DNA from: Terriglobia bacterium | Lineage (GTDB): Bacteria; Acidobacteriota; Terriglobia; Bryobacterales; Bryobacteraceae | DNA: 51,250 nt | Direction: 5' to 3' | NCBI GenBank assembly: GCA_021325175.1 | Contig: JAJPHS010000031.1 | Coordinates: 1-51,250 of the forward strand | Part shown: in pieces, positions 17,386-27,475 of the stretch | How the letters are laid out: each line of letters opens with the position of its first letter | How positions within the stretch are numbered: the first letter of the stretch is position 1 | Program-made: the position numbers and the translations under genes | Notes under the pieces: model-generated | What the model was told of the DNA's origin: nothing | Seen by the model: only the letters and a program-made list of their open reading frames with translations | Database searches by the model: none

Positions 17386-17994
17386 CTACTTCAGGTCCAC
17401 GGCGATTCGCTCCACCGGGCGCGGAAGCGGATTCTGTTCGGTGTGCGTCATCGGCCCGTCCAGGCGGACTTCGCCGGCCTTGCCGCGGGCCTGATCGGTT
17501 AAATAAACCACGATGTGACTCAAGGAGTGCTGATGGCGCGCGCTGCGTTCGCCTGCTCCGAACCGCACGTGAAGAACTCGCACCTGGCGGTTCTCGAAAA
17601 CCAGCGAATAATGTTGTGGATCGACCTTCAGCGGATCGAGCGGGGAAAGGACGGGTTCGGAGCCGGGCATCGACTTGACCTCAATTTCAATCAGCCGGAC
17701 CGGATGATCGGCCAAGAATTCGCTGGTGTGAGGACCGGCGGCGGGATTCCAGAGCGCCTCGCCCGCCTTGAAATCGATCGTCTGGCGTTCGCCGGACGGG
17801 CGGGTTTCGATCATGCGGCCGCTGTCGAGGTAGATCATGACGCGATTGAACTGGTGCTCGTGGAGCGCGGTCGGCTGATGCGGCTGCTCGGTAGCCGCAA
17901 GAACGCGCACGCGCGGGGTATCGATTTTGACTTCGCTTCCGGAGGTCTGCGCGGCGAGCGCCAGGGGGAACAGCAGGAAAGCCGCCCTTTTCAT
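17386..17994 (-). CDS. Exported bicupin protein
   Basis: About 202 residues from the ATG that begins a clear signal peptide ([16 protein letters not shown]); longer starts to 18048 would put 18 polar residues before it. Two cupin-type beta-barrel motifs are visible: [18 protein letters not shown] in the first half and [17 protein letters not shown] in the second, each with the H-x-H pair that usually binds a metal. The substrate is unknown. It is divergent from the PQQ dehydrogenase gene with 94 bp between the two chosen starts. Confidence 0.78.
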   Translation of the reverse strand: MKRAAFLLFPLALAAQTSGSEVKIDTPRVRVLAATEQPHQPTALHEHQFNRVMIYLDSGRMIETRPSGERQTIDFKAGEALWNPAAGPHTSEFLADHPVRLIEIEVKSMPGSEPVLSPLDPLKVDPQHYSLVFENRQVRVLHVRFGAGERSARHQHSLSHIVVYLTDQARGKAGEVRLDGPMTHTEQNPLPRPVERIAVDLK

Positions 17995-18052
17995 GATCTC
18001 CAGCATACCTCCGCCATTGCGGCGCGCAAAGCACGGCGGCCTCGTCATGACG

Positions 18053-18081
18053 TATGATATGAAACCGAACTTCCGAAGGAG
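18053..18081 (+). promoter_or_regulatory. Putative -10 box and Shine-Dalgarno of the PQQ dehydrogenase gene
   Basis: TATGAT (18053-18058) resembles a sigma70 -10 box, although no good -35 is found 17 bp upstream. AAGGAG (18076-18081) is followed at 7 bp by GTG 18089. This ribosome-binding site decides the start: the longer frame overlapping the cupin gene has no such signal. Confidence 0.5.
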
Positions 18082-18088
18082 ATTTCAC

Positions 18089-20221
18089 GTGCCGCGCTTT
18101 CTGGGTTTGATTTTCCTTCTGCCGGGTGCGATCTGGGCGCAAACCCCGGTCCGGATTTTCACGGCCGCGCAAGCTGAGGCCGGCCGGAACATTTATAGCC
18201 AAATCTGTTCCGGCTGCCACGGCGCGAAGCTCGAAGGCTCCGGCGACGCTCCGGCGCTTTCCGGCGGCACGTTCCTGCTGCACTGGCGGTCGAAAATGGC
18301 GAGTGAGCTGTTCGGCGAAATTTTGCAAAACATGCCGCCGTCCAACCCCGGATCGCTGGGCGAAGCAACGGCGCTGAACGTCACGGCGTACCTCCTTCAG
18401 CAGAACGGCGCCGCGCCCGGCGATCAGCCGCTGGGATCGGGCGCGGCCACGCGCATCGGCGCGGCGGCCGGCGCGCCTGGCGGTTCCTCATCGGTTCCTT
18501 CGGGGCGAGCTCCGGAGATGATCGTCCTCGGCGCGGGAACCACGGCGGGAACGGATGCGCGTTTGGCGCCGCGCATCACGCGTGGCGTCACGGTTCCGGG
18601 CGAGGTTCCGGATTACGTGCCCGTGACCGCGGAGATGCTGCGCAATCCGCCGCCGCGGGACTGGCTGATCTTCGGCCGAAATTATCAGCGCTGGAGCTAC
18701 AGCCCGCTCGATCAGATTACGCGCGAGAACGTGAGCAGCCTTCAGTTGAAATGGGCGTGGTCGATCAACGACTCCGGCGCGAATGAGACCACGCCGCTGG
18801 TGCACAACGGCGTCCTTTATCTCGCCAGCCCAAGCAACATCGTGCAGGCGCTGAACGCCAGGACCGGCGATTTGATCTGGGAAACCCGCGTCGGTCCCGA
18901 TCAGGCGCCGGGCTACGGCGGCATTCGCAGCATCGCGATCGCCGAGGACAAGATTCTGCTGCCCACCAGCGACGCGCATATGGTCGCGCTCGACGCGCGC
19001 AACGGCAAAATTCTCTGGGATACGCCGGCCTCCGATAAGCCGCATGTTTCGACCAGCGGCGATATCGTGATCGGCGACAAGGTCCTGATGGGGCTGACCG
19101 GCTGCGCGAAGTTCGACGGCGAAGGCTGCTACATTTCCGCCTTCGATCTCCACACCGGAAAACGCGTCTGGCGATTTTATACGATTCCGCGCGAGGGCCA
19201 GCCCGGCAGCGAGACCTGGGGAAGCCTGCCGATGAATAATCGCGCGGGCGCCGAGACATGGCTTGCCGGCAGCTACGATCCCGAGCTCAACCTGACCTAC
19301 TGGGGCGTCGCGCAATCGAAGCCCTGGAATTTTTTAAGCCGCCGCCTGACGCCTTACGATAAAACGCTGTACGCGAATTCGACCGTCGCGCTCGATCCCG
19401 ATACGGGCAAACTCAAATGGTATTTTCAGCACGCGCCGGGCGAATCGTTCGATTTGGATGAGGTGTTCGAGCGCGTGCTGGTGGATATCGGCGATCAGAA
19501 AGTCTCCTTCAGCGCGGGCAAGGCCGGCGTGCTGTGGAAACTCGACCGGCGCACCGGAAAATATCTCGGCCACAAGGAAATGGTGAAGCAGACGGTTTGG
19601 GATCGCTTCGACGGCGATGGCACGCCGCATTATCGCACCGATATTTTAGAGATGCAGCTCAACAAGCCGATCAATATTTGTCCCAGCACCGAAGGCGGCA
19701 AGAACTGGCAGGCGATGAGCTACTACCAGCCGGCGCAGTTGCTGATCGTGCCGCTGAGCCAATCCTGCATGGACTTCACCGCGCGCGAGGTGGATTTCAG
19801 TTCTCCCAACGGCGGCGGCACGGCGGGCGATCGCAAATTTTTGCCGATGCCGGGGACCAACGGGATGATCGGAAAGCTCGCCGCATACGATGTCAAGACG
19901 ATGAATGAGGTCTGGAAGTACGAGCAGCACGCGCCATTTCTCACCGCCGCGCTGTCCACCGCCGGCGGATGGGTGCTGGTGGGCGATATCGATCGCCGCG
20001 TTCATATTTTGGATGCGCAAACCGGAAAAGTGCTGTGGCAGACGCGGCTGGGCACCTCCGTGCAGGGATTCCCGATCACCTACAGCGTCGATGGCAAACA
20101 GTACATCGCGGTGATGACCGGCCTGGGCGGAGGAAGCCCGCGAAACGTGCCCGCGGCGATCGCCCCCGATATCAAGATCCCGCGCACCGGCCAGGCGCTG
20201 TATGTATTCGCGCTGCCGTAG
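18089..20221 (+). CDS. Exported cytochrome c-PQQ dehydrogenase fusion
   Basis: A 710-residue periplasmic quinohemoprotein from the GTG with a good Shine-Dalgarno. The signal peptide ends in GAIWAQ. A cytochrome c domain follows, with the haem site CSGCH (Cys40, Cys43, His44) and a probable distal Met in [10 protein letters not shown] flexible Gly/Ala/Ser-rich linker (about residues 115-150) leads into an eight-bladed PQQ propeller, with blade motifs such as [45 protein letters not shown] and [10 protein letters not shown]. It should oxidise an alcohol or sugar and pass electrons through its own haem. In the better-known type II quinohaemoprotein alcohol dehydrogenases the haem domain is C-terminal, so the order here is reversed. 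The substrate cannot be told. Confidence 0.9.
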   Translation: MPRFLGLIFLLPGAIWAQTPVRIFTAAQAEAGRNIYSQICSGCHGAKLEGSGDAPALSGGTFLLHWRSKMASELFGEILQNMPPSNPGSLGEATALNVTAYLLQQNGAAPGDQPLGSGAATRIGAAAGAPGGSSSVPSGRAPEMIVLGAGTTAGTDARLAPRITRGVTVPGEVPDYVPVTAEMLRNPPPRDWLIFGRNYQRWSYSPLDQITRENVSSLQLKWAWSINDSGANETTPLVHNGVLYLASPSNIVQALNARTGDLIWETRVGPDQAPGYGGIRSIAIAEDKILLPTSDAHMVALDARNGKILWDTPASDKPHVSTSGDIVIGDKVLMGLTGCAKFDGEGCYISAFDLHTGKRVWRFYTIPREGQPGSETWGSLPMNNRAGAETWLAGSYDPELNLTYWGVAQSKPWNFLSRRLTPYDKTLYANSTVALDPDTGKLKWYFQHAPGESFDLDEVFERVLVDIGDQKVSFSAGKAGVLWKLDRRTGKYLGHKEMVKQTVWDRFDGDGTPHYRTDILEMQLNKPINICPSTEGGKNWQAMSYYQPAQLLIVPLSQSCMDFTAREVDFSSPNGGGTAGDRKFLPMPGTNGMIGKLAAYDVKTMNEVWKYEQHAPFLTAALSTAGGWVLVGDIDRRVHILDAQTGKVLWQTRLGTSVQGFPITYSVDGKQYIAVMTGLGGGSPRNVPAAIAPDIKIPRTGQALYVFALP

Positions 20222-20224
20222 GCG

Positions 20225-21295
20225 TTACGGCGCGACCGGGACAAACTCCGCGAATACTTCGTTTGAGAGCAGAACGCCGCGCGATGTGAGCCGCAGCCGG
20301 CGTCCGTCGAATTCGAGCAGGCCCTCGGCGAGAAATCGGCGGATCGCGTCGTCGAACGGCGCCCAATCGCCTTCGATTCCTTCCGCGAGCCGCAAGCCGA
20401 GAAAAAATCTTTCGCTCACCGCGTCGGCCGCCGCGCGATCCCGCGGGCTGGAATCGGCCGCGTACTCCGCGGCGGACTCGGCGTTTCTCCATCGCCATTC
20501 GCCATCGAAGGAGTGCGCGTCGGCGCCGAAGCCGAGATACGGCTCGCGCCGCCAATATTTCAGGTTATGCGCCGATTGGTATCCTTGGCGCGCGAAATTG
20601 GAGATTTCATAGCGCCGCAGGCCGGCGCGCGTCAGCCGTTCGACGGCGATCTCGTAAAATTCGGCGATCGCGTCGTCATCAGGAACGTCGCCGGCGCCAT
20701 AACGCGATCCGCGCGCGAGAATCTCGCGTCCCAAACGGCTGTCCTCATCTACTTCGAGCATGTAGACGGATGCGTGCGGCGCTCCGATCCGCTCGATCCA
20801 GTCAAGCGACTCCGTCCAGCTTTCCCGCGTCTGCCCGGGCAAACCAGCGATCAGGTCGATATTGATGGACTCGAGGCCCGCGCGGCGCAGAATCGCGACG
20901 TCGCTAGCCACCGTTTCGGCCGTATGCTTACGCCCCGTTCGCGCGAGTTCGCCTGTTATGAAGGATTGCACTCCCAGGCTCACGCGATTGATCCCGGCGG
21001 CGCGCCACGCCGCAGCCTTCTCGAAATCGATGGTTCCGGGCGCCGCTTCGATCGTGACCTCGCGCCACGGCCGTCCGGGAATTTGGTCCAGAAACACCCG
21101 CGGATCCATCTGGCTCGGCGTTCCGCCGCCGATGTAGATGGTCTCCGGCGTCCACTGCCATTTGGCGGCGCGCAGCTCCGCGATCACCGACGCAGTGTAA
21201 CGGTCTCTCAGATCGGCCGGAAAAACACCCGAGGCGAAATTGCAATAGGTACATTTCTGCGCGCAAAAAGGATAAGAAATGTAGACGCCGGCCAC
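20225..21295 (-). CDS. hemW: HemW-like radical SAM protein
   Basis: About 356 residues from the GTG at 21295, which gives the usual N terminus AGVYISYPFC; a TTG four codons earlier (21307) is the alternative. The radical SAM cluster motif is CAQKCTYC and is followed by YIGGGTPS, the GVQSF segment and LPGQTRESW, as in HemN/HemW. The HNLKYW motif near the C-terminal third is the haem-binding signature of HemW. This suggests a haem chaperone for respiratory enzymes and not a coproporphyrinogen dehydrogenase. The gene is convergent with the quinohaemoprotein gene and separated from it by 3 bp, so a haem-related link is possible but unproven. Confidence 0.88.
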   Translation of the reverse strand: MAGVYISYPFCAQKCTYCNFASGVFPADLRDRYTASVIAELRAAKWQWTPETIYIGGGTPSQMDPRVFLDQIPGRPWREVTIEAAPGTIDFEKAAAWRAAGINRVSLGVQSFITGELARTGRKHTAETVASDVAILRRAGLESINIDLIAGLPGQTRESWTESLDWIERIGAPHASVYMLEVDEDSRLGREILARGSRYGAGDVPDDDAIAEFYEIAVERLTRAGLRRYEISNFARQGYQSAHNLKYWRREPYLGFGADAHSFDGEWRWRNAESAAEYAADSSPRDRAAADAVSERFFLGLRLAEGIEGDWAPFDDAIRRFLAEGLLEFDGRRLRLTSRGVLLSNEVFAEFVPVAP

Positions 21296-21401
21296 GGATG
21301 ATTCCAAAATAGCAATCGCGCGCCCGCCGCGATACTTTCTGTGACTTTCGCCCGCCCCACCTCATCTGTTACCCTTGGACCGTTCGCCCGTCAACAGTTA
21401 A

Positions 21402-22958
21402 ATGGAACCGGCCTGTCTCCGACATAGCGACCTTCCCGCGACCAGCCGTCTTTTTGCCGATTTCACATACCATTTCGATCGGGTTGCCCGTTTTTACCGG
21501 CATAATCCGCACCATCCCGAGGCGCTGGCCGATGCCGCGCGCGAGCTCGATTACCCTGACGATCGCCGCGCGGCCATGATCCGGGCCCTGCGCCGGCAGA
21601 ATGGCGAAAGCGCGTCGCTCGATCTGCTGGCCAGTCCGGGGACGGTCGCGGTGGTCACGGGCCAGCAGGTTGGGCTTTTTTCCGGACCGGCCTATACGAT
21701 TTATAAGGCGATCACCGCGGCGCGGCTGGCGCGCGATCTCACCGCGCGCGGCATTCCCGCGGTTCCGATCTTCTGGCTGGCGACTGAGGATCACGATTTC
21801 GAGGAAGTGAATCACGCCTGGGTTTTCGACGCTTCGCACAAACCGGTGCTGCTGCGCGTCGATTCGCCGGGGGAGAACGGCCGTCAACGTCCGGTCGGAA
21901 ATATTCCGATCGAGAACCTACCACTCGATGCGCTGGCCTCGGCCATCGGATCGTTTCCGTTCGGGGAAGAGGTCATGACGGCGGTTCGCCAGGCTTATGC
22001 GCCGGGCATGACGATGGGCGCGTCGTTCCGGGCGCTGCTGGGGTGGCTTCTTCGCCGGCTCGATCTGGTCTTTCTGGATCCTCTCGATCCGGAAATTCGC
22101 CGGATCGGCGCTCCGCTGGTCGCCGAAGCGCTGGGCGCCGCGGCCGAGCTGAAGGAGAAGCTTCTCGATCGCAATCGCGAGCTGGAAGCGGCCGGATATC
22201 ACGCGCAGGTGCACCTGGACGCGAAAACATCGCTGTTTTTTCTGCTGGAAAACGGCGAGCGCGTTCCGCTCCGCCGCGCCAACTCCGATTACAATGATCT
22301 GCGCGGCCGGGCCGCGGAAATTTCTCCCAACGCGCTGCTTCGTCCCGTGATGCAGGATTATCTGTTGCCGACCATTGCCTACATCGGCGGCCCGGCGGAG
22401 CTTGCCTATCTGGCGCAATCCCAGGTGATCTACGATCGCCTGCTGGGTCGGATGCCCGTGGTGACCTCGCGCAGCTCCTTCACGCTGCTGGAGCCGCGCG
22501 CGGAAAAGCTGCTCCAGCGCTACCGCATGAGCGTCGCCGATACTTTTATTGATGAACAGGCGCTGCGGGAGCGAATCGCGCGGGTGTTGGCGCCGCCGTC
22601 GATTGAAAGCGCGTTCGGCGAGGCGCGCGAGGGCGTGGCGCGGCACCTCGACCGCCTCTCGCGCGAGCTGGAGGCGTTCGATCGCACGCTTACCTCAGCG
22701 GTTGGCAAATCGCGATCCAAAATCCTGTATCAGCTCGAAAAGACACGGCGCAAAATCGAACGCGAAATCATGCGCCGCGATGAGCGCGCCGGCGCCGATG
22801 CCGGCTATCTCGCCAATCTGCTCTTCCCGCATCGCCATTTGCAGGAGCGCTTTTATTCCATCCTGCCTTTTCTTGCCAAACACGGTCCGGACCTGAGCGA
22901 CATGGTTTATGACGCGGCGCGCCTTGATTGCCCCGACCATCATGTCCTGACCATTTGA
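21402..22958 (+). CDS. bshC: Bacillithiol biosynthesis cysteine-adding enzyme BshC
   Basis: A 518-residue protein matching BshC throughout: the N-terminal LRHSDLPATSRLFADFTYHFDRVARFY, the nucleotide-binding-like TVAVVTGQQVGLFSGPAYTIYKAITAARLA, VPIFWLATEDHDFEEVNHAW, and the C-terminal coiled coil (about residues 420-470) typical of the family. BshC ligates cysteine to glucosaminyl-malate, the last step of bacillithiol synthesis, in the cytosol. bshA and bshB are not in the window. The gene starts a compact operon: the aldolase gene begins 4 bp after its stop. The ATG lacks a clear ribosome-binding site. It is divergent from hemW. Confidence 0.94.
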   Translation: MEPACLRHSDLPATSRLFADFTYHFDRVARFYRHNPHHPEALADAARELDYPDDRRAAMIRALRRQNGESASLDLLASPGTVAVVTGQQVGLFSGPAYTIYKAITAARLARDLTARGIPAVPIFWLATEDHDFEEVNHAWVFDASHKPVLLRVDSPGENGRQRPVGNIPIENLPLDALASAIGSFPFGEEVMTAVRQAYAPGMTMGASFRALLGWLLRRLDLVFLDPLDPEIRRIGAPLVAEALGAAAELKEKLLDRNRELEAAGYHAQVHLDAKTSLFFLLENGERVPLRRANSDYNDLRGRAAEISPNALLRPVMQDYLLPTIAYIGGPAELAYLAQSQVIYDRLLGRMPVVTSRSSFTLLEPRAEKLLQRYRMSVADTFIDEQALRERIARVLAPPSIESAFGEAREGVARHLDRLSRELEAFDRTLTSAVGKSRSKILYQLEKTRRKIEREIMRRDERAGADAGYLANLLFPHRHLQERFYSILPFLAKHGPDLSDMVYDAARLDCPDHHVLTI

Positions 22959-22962
22959 GATT

Positions 22963-23727
22963 ATGCGCGTAAATCACGTAAAGTCCGCCCTGAAACAGGG
23001 CAAATTGCAGCTCGGCTGCGGATTCGGCCAGATCCGCTCGGTGGAAGCGGTGAAGATTCTGGCCGCCGCCGGTTTTCATTGGACGTTCATCGATGCCGAA
23101 CACGGAAATTTCGGCATCGAAACGCTATTCGATCTGTGCCACGCCTCGGGTCTGGCCGGCTTATCGCCGATCGTGCGCGTCGCCGACATGCAGTATGCCT
23201 TGATCGCGCGCGCCCTGGACTGCGGCGCCGATGGAGTCATTTTCCCGCGCGTCGAGTCCCCGGAGCTGCTCGAGCGGGCGGTGAGCTGGACCAAATTTCC
23301 GCCCATGGGAGTTCGCGGAATGGGCCTGGGCGCGCAGCATTTCGAGTACGAGCGCGTCACCGTTCCGCGGATGATCGAGCATTCGAACACCAATACGATG
23401 GTGGTGCTGCAAATCGAGACCCAGCGCGCGGTGGAGGCGCGCGATGAACTGCTCTCGGTTCCCGGCATCGACGCGGTGATGTGCGGGCCGGTGGACCTGT
23501 CCATTTCGCTGGGCGTCCCCGGCGATTTTCAACATCCCAGGATGGTGGACGCGATGGAAAAAATCCGCGACAGTTGCCTCCAGCACGGCGTCGCGCCGGG
23601 AACGCAGACGCGCACCATGGCCCTGGCGAAATTCTGGAAAGAGCGGGGCATGATTTTTCTGGGCAACGGGAATGAAACGTCCTTTCTGCTCGACAAAGCG
23701 ACCGAAGTAGTGGACGCGCTGAAGTAA
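22963..23727 (+). CDS. HpcH/HpaI family aldolase
   Basis: A 254-residue class II pyruvate aldolase of the HpcH/HpaI family (2-keto-3-deoxy-sugar-acid and 4-hydroxy-2-oxoacid aldolases). Typical segments are LQLGCGFGQIRSVEAVKILAAAG, FIDAEHGNFG (with the D-x-EH motif near the active site), DGVIFPRVESPEL with the metal-binding Glu, MGVRGMG, and IDAVMCGPVDLSISLG with the second metal-binding Asp. It should cleave or form a hydroxy-oxo acid with a divalent metal in the cytosol. Substrate is not evident. It sits between bshC (4 bp) and a crotonase gene (5 bp) in a tight operon, whose functional connection to bacillithiol is unclear. Confidence 0.9.
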   Translation: MRVNHVKSALKQGKLQLGCGFGQIRSVEAVKILAAAGFHWTFIDAEHGNFGIETLFDLCHASGLAGLSPIVRVADMQYALIARALDCGADGVIFPRVESPELLERAVSWTKFPPMGVRGMGLGAQHFEYERVTVPRMIEHSNTNTMVVLQIETQRAVEARDELLSVPGIDAVMCGPVDLSISLGVPGDFQHPRMVDAMEKIRDSCLQHGVAPGTQTRTMALAKFWKERGMIFLGNGNETSFLLDKATEVVDALK

Positions 23728-23732
23728 CGCTT

Positions 23733-24536
23733 ATGAGCCCGTACGAAGCCTACGCGCGGCTGAAATTCGATCGCCCGCATCCGCGCGTTCTTCGGATCAC
23801 GATGGATCACGGCAAAGTGAACGCCGCCGATCGCCTCATGCACGGGGAGCTGGTTCGCGTCTGGCGCGACATCGATGCAGATTCTTCGGTCAACGCGGCG
23901 ATCATCACCGGCGCGGGCAACACGTTTTCGGCCGGCGGCGATTTCGCCATGATCGAGGAGATGATCGCCGATTTCGAAACGCGCGCGCGAATCTGGAAAG
24001 AAGCCCGCGACCTGGTTTACAACATCATCAATTGCTCCAAACCGGTCGTCAGCGCCATGCGCGGCGCGGCCGTCGGCGCGGGACTGGTGTGCGGACTGCT
24101 GGCCGATATTTCGATCGCGTCAAAAACCTGCCGCATCATCGACGGCCACACGCGCCTGGGCGTCGCGGCCGGGGATCACGCGGCGATCGTGTGGCCGTTG
24201 TTGTGCGGCATGGCCAAGGCGAAATATTATTTGCTGCTGTGCGATCCGGTGTCGGGCGAGGAAGCCGAGCGCATCGGCCTGGTCAGCCTCACCGTCGAAG
24301 ATCCGGAACTGGAATCGAAGGCGGTGGAGATCGCCTCGCGGCTCGCCGAGGGCGCGCAGAGCGCCCTTCGCTGGACGAAGTATTCGCTCAATAACTGGCT
24401 GCGAGCCGCCGGTCCGGTGTTTGACACCTCGCTGGCGATGGAGTTTATGGGTTTTTCAGGTCCGGACGCGCGGGAAGGATTGGCGTCGCATCTGGAAAAA
24501 CGCAAACCAAAGTTCGAGCCCGAATCAGGCGCCTAA
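23733..24536 (+). CDS. Enoyl-CoA hydratase/isomerase family protein, catalytic Glu residues absent
   Basis: A 267-residue crotonase-fold protein. The oxyanion-hole segments are present ([15 protein letters not shown] at about residues 60-75 and [21 protein letters not shown] at about 109-130). Aligned by eye with rat mitochondrial enoyl-CoA hydratase, the two catalytic glutamates (in GGGCE and in QPE) correspond to Val and to His or Thr (DGHTRLG). The hydratase reaction is therefore doubtful; other crotonases (isomerases, hydrolases, decarboxylases) use other residues. It is the last gene of the bshC-aldolase-crotonase operon. Confidence 0.88.
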   Translation: MSPYEAYARLKFDRPHPRVLRITMDHGKVNAADRLMHGELVRVWRDIDADSSVNAAIITGAGNTFSAGGDFAMIEEMIADFETRARIWKEARDLVYNIINCSKPVVSAMRGAAVGAGLVCGLLADISIASKTCRIIDGHTRLGVAAGDHAAIVWPLLCGMAKAKYYLLLCDPVSGEEAERIGLVSLTVEDPELESKAVEIASRLAEGAQSALRWTKYSLNNWLRAAGPVFDTSLAMEFMGFSGPDAREGLASHLEKRKPKFEPESGA

Positions 24537-24575
24537 AGAAGCCCCCCGCCCGGCTCGGCGATCATCCGAAGGCCA

Positions 24576-26753
24576 TTACTTCACTACTGTTTTGGCGACC
24601 GCTTGATTGTCGTATTCGTCGGTTACGCGGACGGCGATGGTGCATTCTCCTGCGGCGTGATCGACGCTAAAGCGATAGTCTTCTTCCTTCGAATCGCTCA
24701 GGCGCGTGACTGGATCGACCATCAGCCAATCGCCGCCATTGACGGAATATTCGGCCTTGGCGATGGTGCTCAGCTTGTCGCTGGCGTGAAAACTCACCTC
24801 GATTTTTCCGCCCGCGACCGCGCCCTGCACGCCGCTGATTTCCGGAGGCGTGTTGTCGATCAGGAACGGATCGCTTTCGAGCGACCCGGCCAGCGCCTGC
24901 GCGGGCGGATTCGACGGGGCGTCGGAGGCGGTCACGCGGATCACGTACTTGCCGTCGGGAAACGACGTCGAATCCCAACTGTAATAGTGCTCGTGAATTT
25001 TGTCCTTGAGAAGCTGCCAGGTGCTTTCCTTCACGCCGCGAATTTCGATCTTGAACACAAGGGCGTCGCCGTCCTCGTCATTGGCGAGCCAGCGCGCGCC
25101 GATCTCGCCCTTGGCGTAGGTCATCGCCGGGGACGACCCTGAGTCGGCGGCGGGCGCGGGATTCGATGAGGAGGAACGGGCGCGCCCGATGGCGGGCAGC
25201 GTCAGAGCCGGCGGGGTTGCCGAGGCGGGCGCGGCGGGCGGCGGAAATTTGTAATTGGCGGGGGTGATCTCGATGGCATCGACGACCGGCGCGATGTTTT
25301 TCATTTGATAGGCGATATCGACTTCATCGAGCTCCGCCGCGCCGGTCAGGGTCGCGCGGTATTGCAGGAATCGCGCGGCAGGCGAGGCGATGCGGCCGGC
25401 GTCGAGCCTGGCCCAGCCGCTCCAGTTTTGCTGCGGCCGATTTACGTTGCCGCTGCGCGTTTCAAAAACAATCGATCCGGATTTGTTTTCTCCGGAGGAA
25501 TGGCTCAGACGGCCCCAGTAGGTGAACGCGCCGGCGTCGAAGACATCGCTTTCGATGGTCCCGCTGGTTTCCAGCTCCGGGCCAATGCAAACAATTTTGC
25601 CGATGTTGCCGGTCACGGCATAAATCCGGCCGCCGGCCGCGCTGAAGGCGGTAACCTGCGTCGGCGCGACGTTCAGCAGCCGGGTGTAGGATTGCGGCGA
25701 GTCGATACGGTACACGGCGCCATGATTGCCCGTGCCAATCCAGGGGCGGCCTTGGGAATCAAAGGCCAGCGCGTAAGCGATGTCCTGCGGGTTGGTCCAG
25801 ACGCGGCGCGCGAAGCCGTCGGTTTCGATGCGATAAACGTCGGAGCCGCCGCTGATCGGCGCCGCCGAAGGGGCAAGCGTCGGCGGAGGCGCGGGCGCCG
25901 GCCTGGGGGCCACGGAAAGCGCTGGCCCTGCGGCGGAGCCGGGCGAGGGAGCGGCCATGGGAACGGAAGCGGGCAGCGGCGCGATCGAGGGAGTTTTGAT
26001 CCCGACCCCGGCGGCGTAAATCAATCCATCGGGCGCGACCGCGATGGCGGTAATCTCGCGCTTGGGCGCTTGATAAAGAACAAAACTTTTTCCGGCGGGA
26101 GTGACGCGGAGAATCAACCCGCTTGGATCCGTGCCGACGATCAGATTGTCGCTTGCGTCGATGGCCAGCGACCGCGCGTGCGTTTCTTCGGTTTTAAAAA
26201 ACACCGAACCGGCGCCGGAGGGAGTGACGCGATGAATCTGGCCCTGATCGCCGGTGGCAATATAGAGATCGCCCGATTTGGCGAAGGCCATCGCCCAGAT
26301 GTATTTGGCGTGTGGATCATAAAATACGCGTGAGTTTCCGGAGGCATCGACGCGATAGACCTTGCCATCGGGCGACGTGGCGGCGTAGACGCGGTCCTGC
26401 GCGTCGATGGCGATCGCCTGAACGGCCAGCGCGTCAAATTCGGCCAGCGTCTTCGCCTTACCGGCGGCGTCGACCATCACCAGCTTGGCCTTCGATCCGC
26501 CGAGCCCGCCGCCGCCGGCGTATAAGTTTCCCTTGGAATCGCGCGCGATGGCCCACAGGAACGTGATCGATGGATCGAAAATTTCCTTGAGCGCGGGCGC
26601 CAGCGTCAAGCGGCCTTCGCTTGAAAGCGAAAGCTTGTCGAGATCGCCCTTTTCGAAATCGGCCTTGTCGGCCTGCTGCCAGGTCTTGGTTTCGACAGCC
26701 TGGAGGGATGCCGCGGCGCACGCCAGCGCGGCAACAACGGTCGGAATTTTCAT
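24576..26753 (-). CDS. Large exported beta-propeller protein
   Basis: A 725-residue secreted protein of unknown function. It begins with a signal peptide (KIPTVVAALACAAASLQAVE). Then come repeated propeller-type blades of the NHL/SMP-30 style (GNLYAGG, AIAIDAQDRVYAATSPDGKVYRVDASG, SGDLYIATGDQGQIHRVTPSG, DNLIVGTDPSGLILRVTP). A Pro/Ala/Ser-rich linker lies at about residues 258-300 and a second Pro-rich stretch at about 510-540. The C terminus is a fibronectin/Ig-like beta domain (YVIRVTASDAPSNPP, then a bacterial-Ig-like end). It lies 11 bp behind the second half of the S55 peptidase gene on the same strand, so the two exported proteins are probably co-expressed. Confidence 0.85.
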   Translation of the reverse strand: MKIPTVVAALACAAASLQAVETKTWQQADKADFEKGDLDKLSLSSEGRLTLAPALKEIFDPSITFLWAIARDSKGNLYAGGGGLGGSKAKLVMVDAAGKAKTLAEFDALAVQAIAIDAQDRVYAATSPDGKVYRVDASGNSRVFYDPHAKYIWAMAFAKSGDLYIATGDQGQIHRVTPSGAGSVFFKTEETHARSLAIDASDNLIVGTDPSGLILRVTPAGKSFVLYQAPKREITAIAVAPDGLIYAAGVGIKTPSIAPLPASVPMAAPSPGSAAGPALSVAPRPAPAPPPTLAPSAAPISGGSDVYRIETDGFARRVWTNPQDIAYALAFDSQGRPWIGTGNHGAVYRIDSPQSYTRLLNVAPTQVTAFSAAGGRIYAVTGNIGKIVCIGPELETSGTIESDVFDAGAFTYWGRLSHSSGENKSGSIVFETRSGNVNRPQQNWSGWARLDAGRIASPAARFLQYRATLTGAAELDEVDIAYQMKNIAPVVDAIEITPANYKFPPPAAPASATPPALTLPAIGRARSSSSNPAPAADSGSSPAMTYAKGEIGARWLANDEDGDALVFKIEIRGVKESTWQLLKDKIHEHYYSWDSTSFPDGKYVIRVTASDAPSNPPAQALAGSLESDPFLIDNTPPEISGVQGAVAGGKIEVSFHASDKLSTIAKAEYSVNGGDWLMVDPVTRLSDSKEEDYRFSVDHAAGECTIAVRVTDEYDNQAVAKTVVK

Positions 26754-26764
26754 GAGGTGAATTG

Positions 26765-27466
26765 CTACTTTACGGTAATTTTTAGCGAATAGCTGCCGCT
26801 GACCACCTGGTCAAACGGAATCGCGAACTGCTCCTGCGCGCTTTCCGGCGATCCGATGAGCGCCCGGCTGGTGGTATGTTCGGTTTGCAGCACATTCAGA
26901 ACGGAAGCGGGCAAGGCGGGCAGCGTCTTGTCATCGGAATAAAAAGTCGGCCGGCCCTCCACCAGCGAAACGTAAAGCTGATTATTGCCGCGCTCCTGAT
27001 TGAGCAGCGAGACCGTTTCGGGGATATCCATATAGCGGTTTTCCGCGGCGGCGGCGTGCTGCATGCGATTCATCGTTTCCGCGTCGGAAAAGACGATGCG
27101 ATGATCGCCGCGCGGCATGCCGGCCGGAATTTTGACGGTCACGTCGCGCTCGATCCGCTCGCCGCGATAGGGACGCAGGAAAACCTTGACGGGAATTTCC
27201 GAGCCCGCCTCGACTTCGGTCGAAGGCGTCCAGGCATTCTCGATGCTTGCCACGCGCCGCTCCGGCAGCAGGTCGACTGCGACATCGACGCCCTTCAGCT
27301 TCGGCGTGTTCACTGGATTCAGGAAAAGGCGGTTGAACTTGTCGCCCCACCATCCGGCCAGCACCATCGGCGGAGGCACGGGCATTTCGCTCGGCGCGAG
27401 CATGGTGGAAACTTTGATATCCGGCGCGCCATCCAGCCGGACGTCGCCGCTCATGCGATAGGTCAT
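26765..27466 (-). CDS. C-terminal part of the split S55 peptidase gene
   Basis: A 233-residue open frame that is in the same frame as the S55 peptidase gene upstream; only one TAA (27476-27478) and three sense codons (Ala-Asp-Glu) separate them. It has no signal peptide of its own. Its content (MLAPSEMPVPPPMVLAGWWGDKFNRL, then beta-rich segments such as SEIPVKVFLRPYRGERIERDVTVKIP) looks like the extracytoplasmic C-terminal region that follows the peptidase domain in long acidobacterial S55 proteins, as far as I recall these. Internal initiation at its ATG would give a cytoplasmic protein, which makes little sense. I therefore read it as the rest of a single interrupted gene. Confidence 0.7.
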   Translation of the reverse strand: MTYRMSGDVRLDGAPDIKVSTMLAPSEMPVPPPMVLAGWWGDKFNRLFLNPVNTPKLKGVDVAVDLLPERRVASIENAWTPSTEVEAGSEIPVKVFLRPYRGERIERDVTVKIPAGMPRGDHRIVFSDAETMNRMQHAAAAENRYMDIPETVSLLNQERGNNQLYVSLVEGRPTFYSDDKTLPALPASVLNVLQTEHTTSRALIGSPESAQEQFAIPFDQVVSGSYSLKITVK

Positions 27467-27475
27467 CTCATCGGC

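Noticed and set aside
17927..18088. Longer start of the cytochrome c-PQQ gene overlapping the cupin gene
   Set aside because: GTG 18089 has AAGGAG at 7 bp and begins directly with the signal peptide; the upstream extension is polar and antisense to the cupin start.
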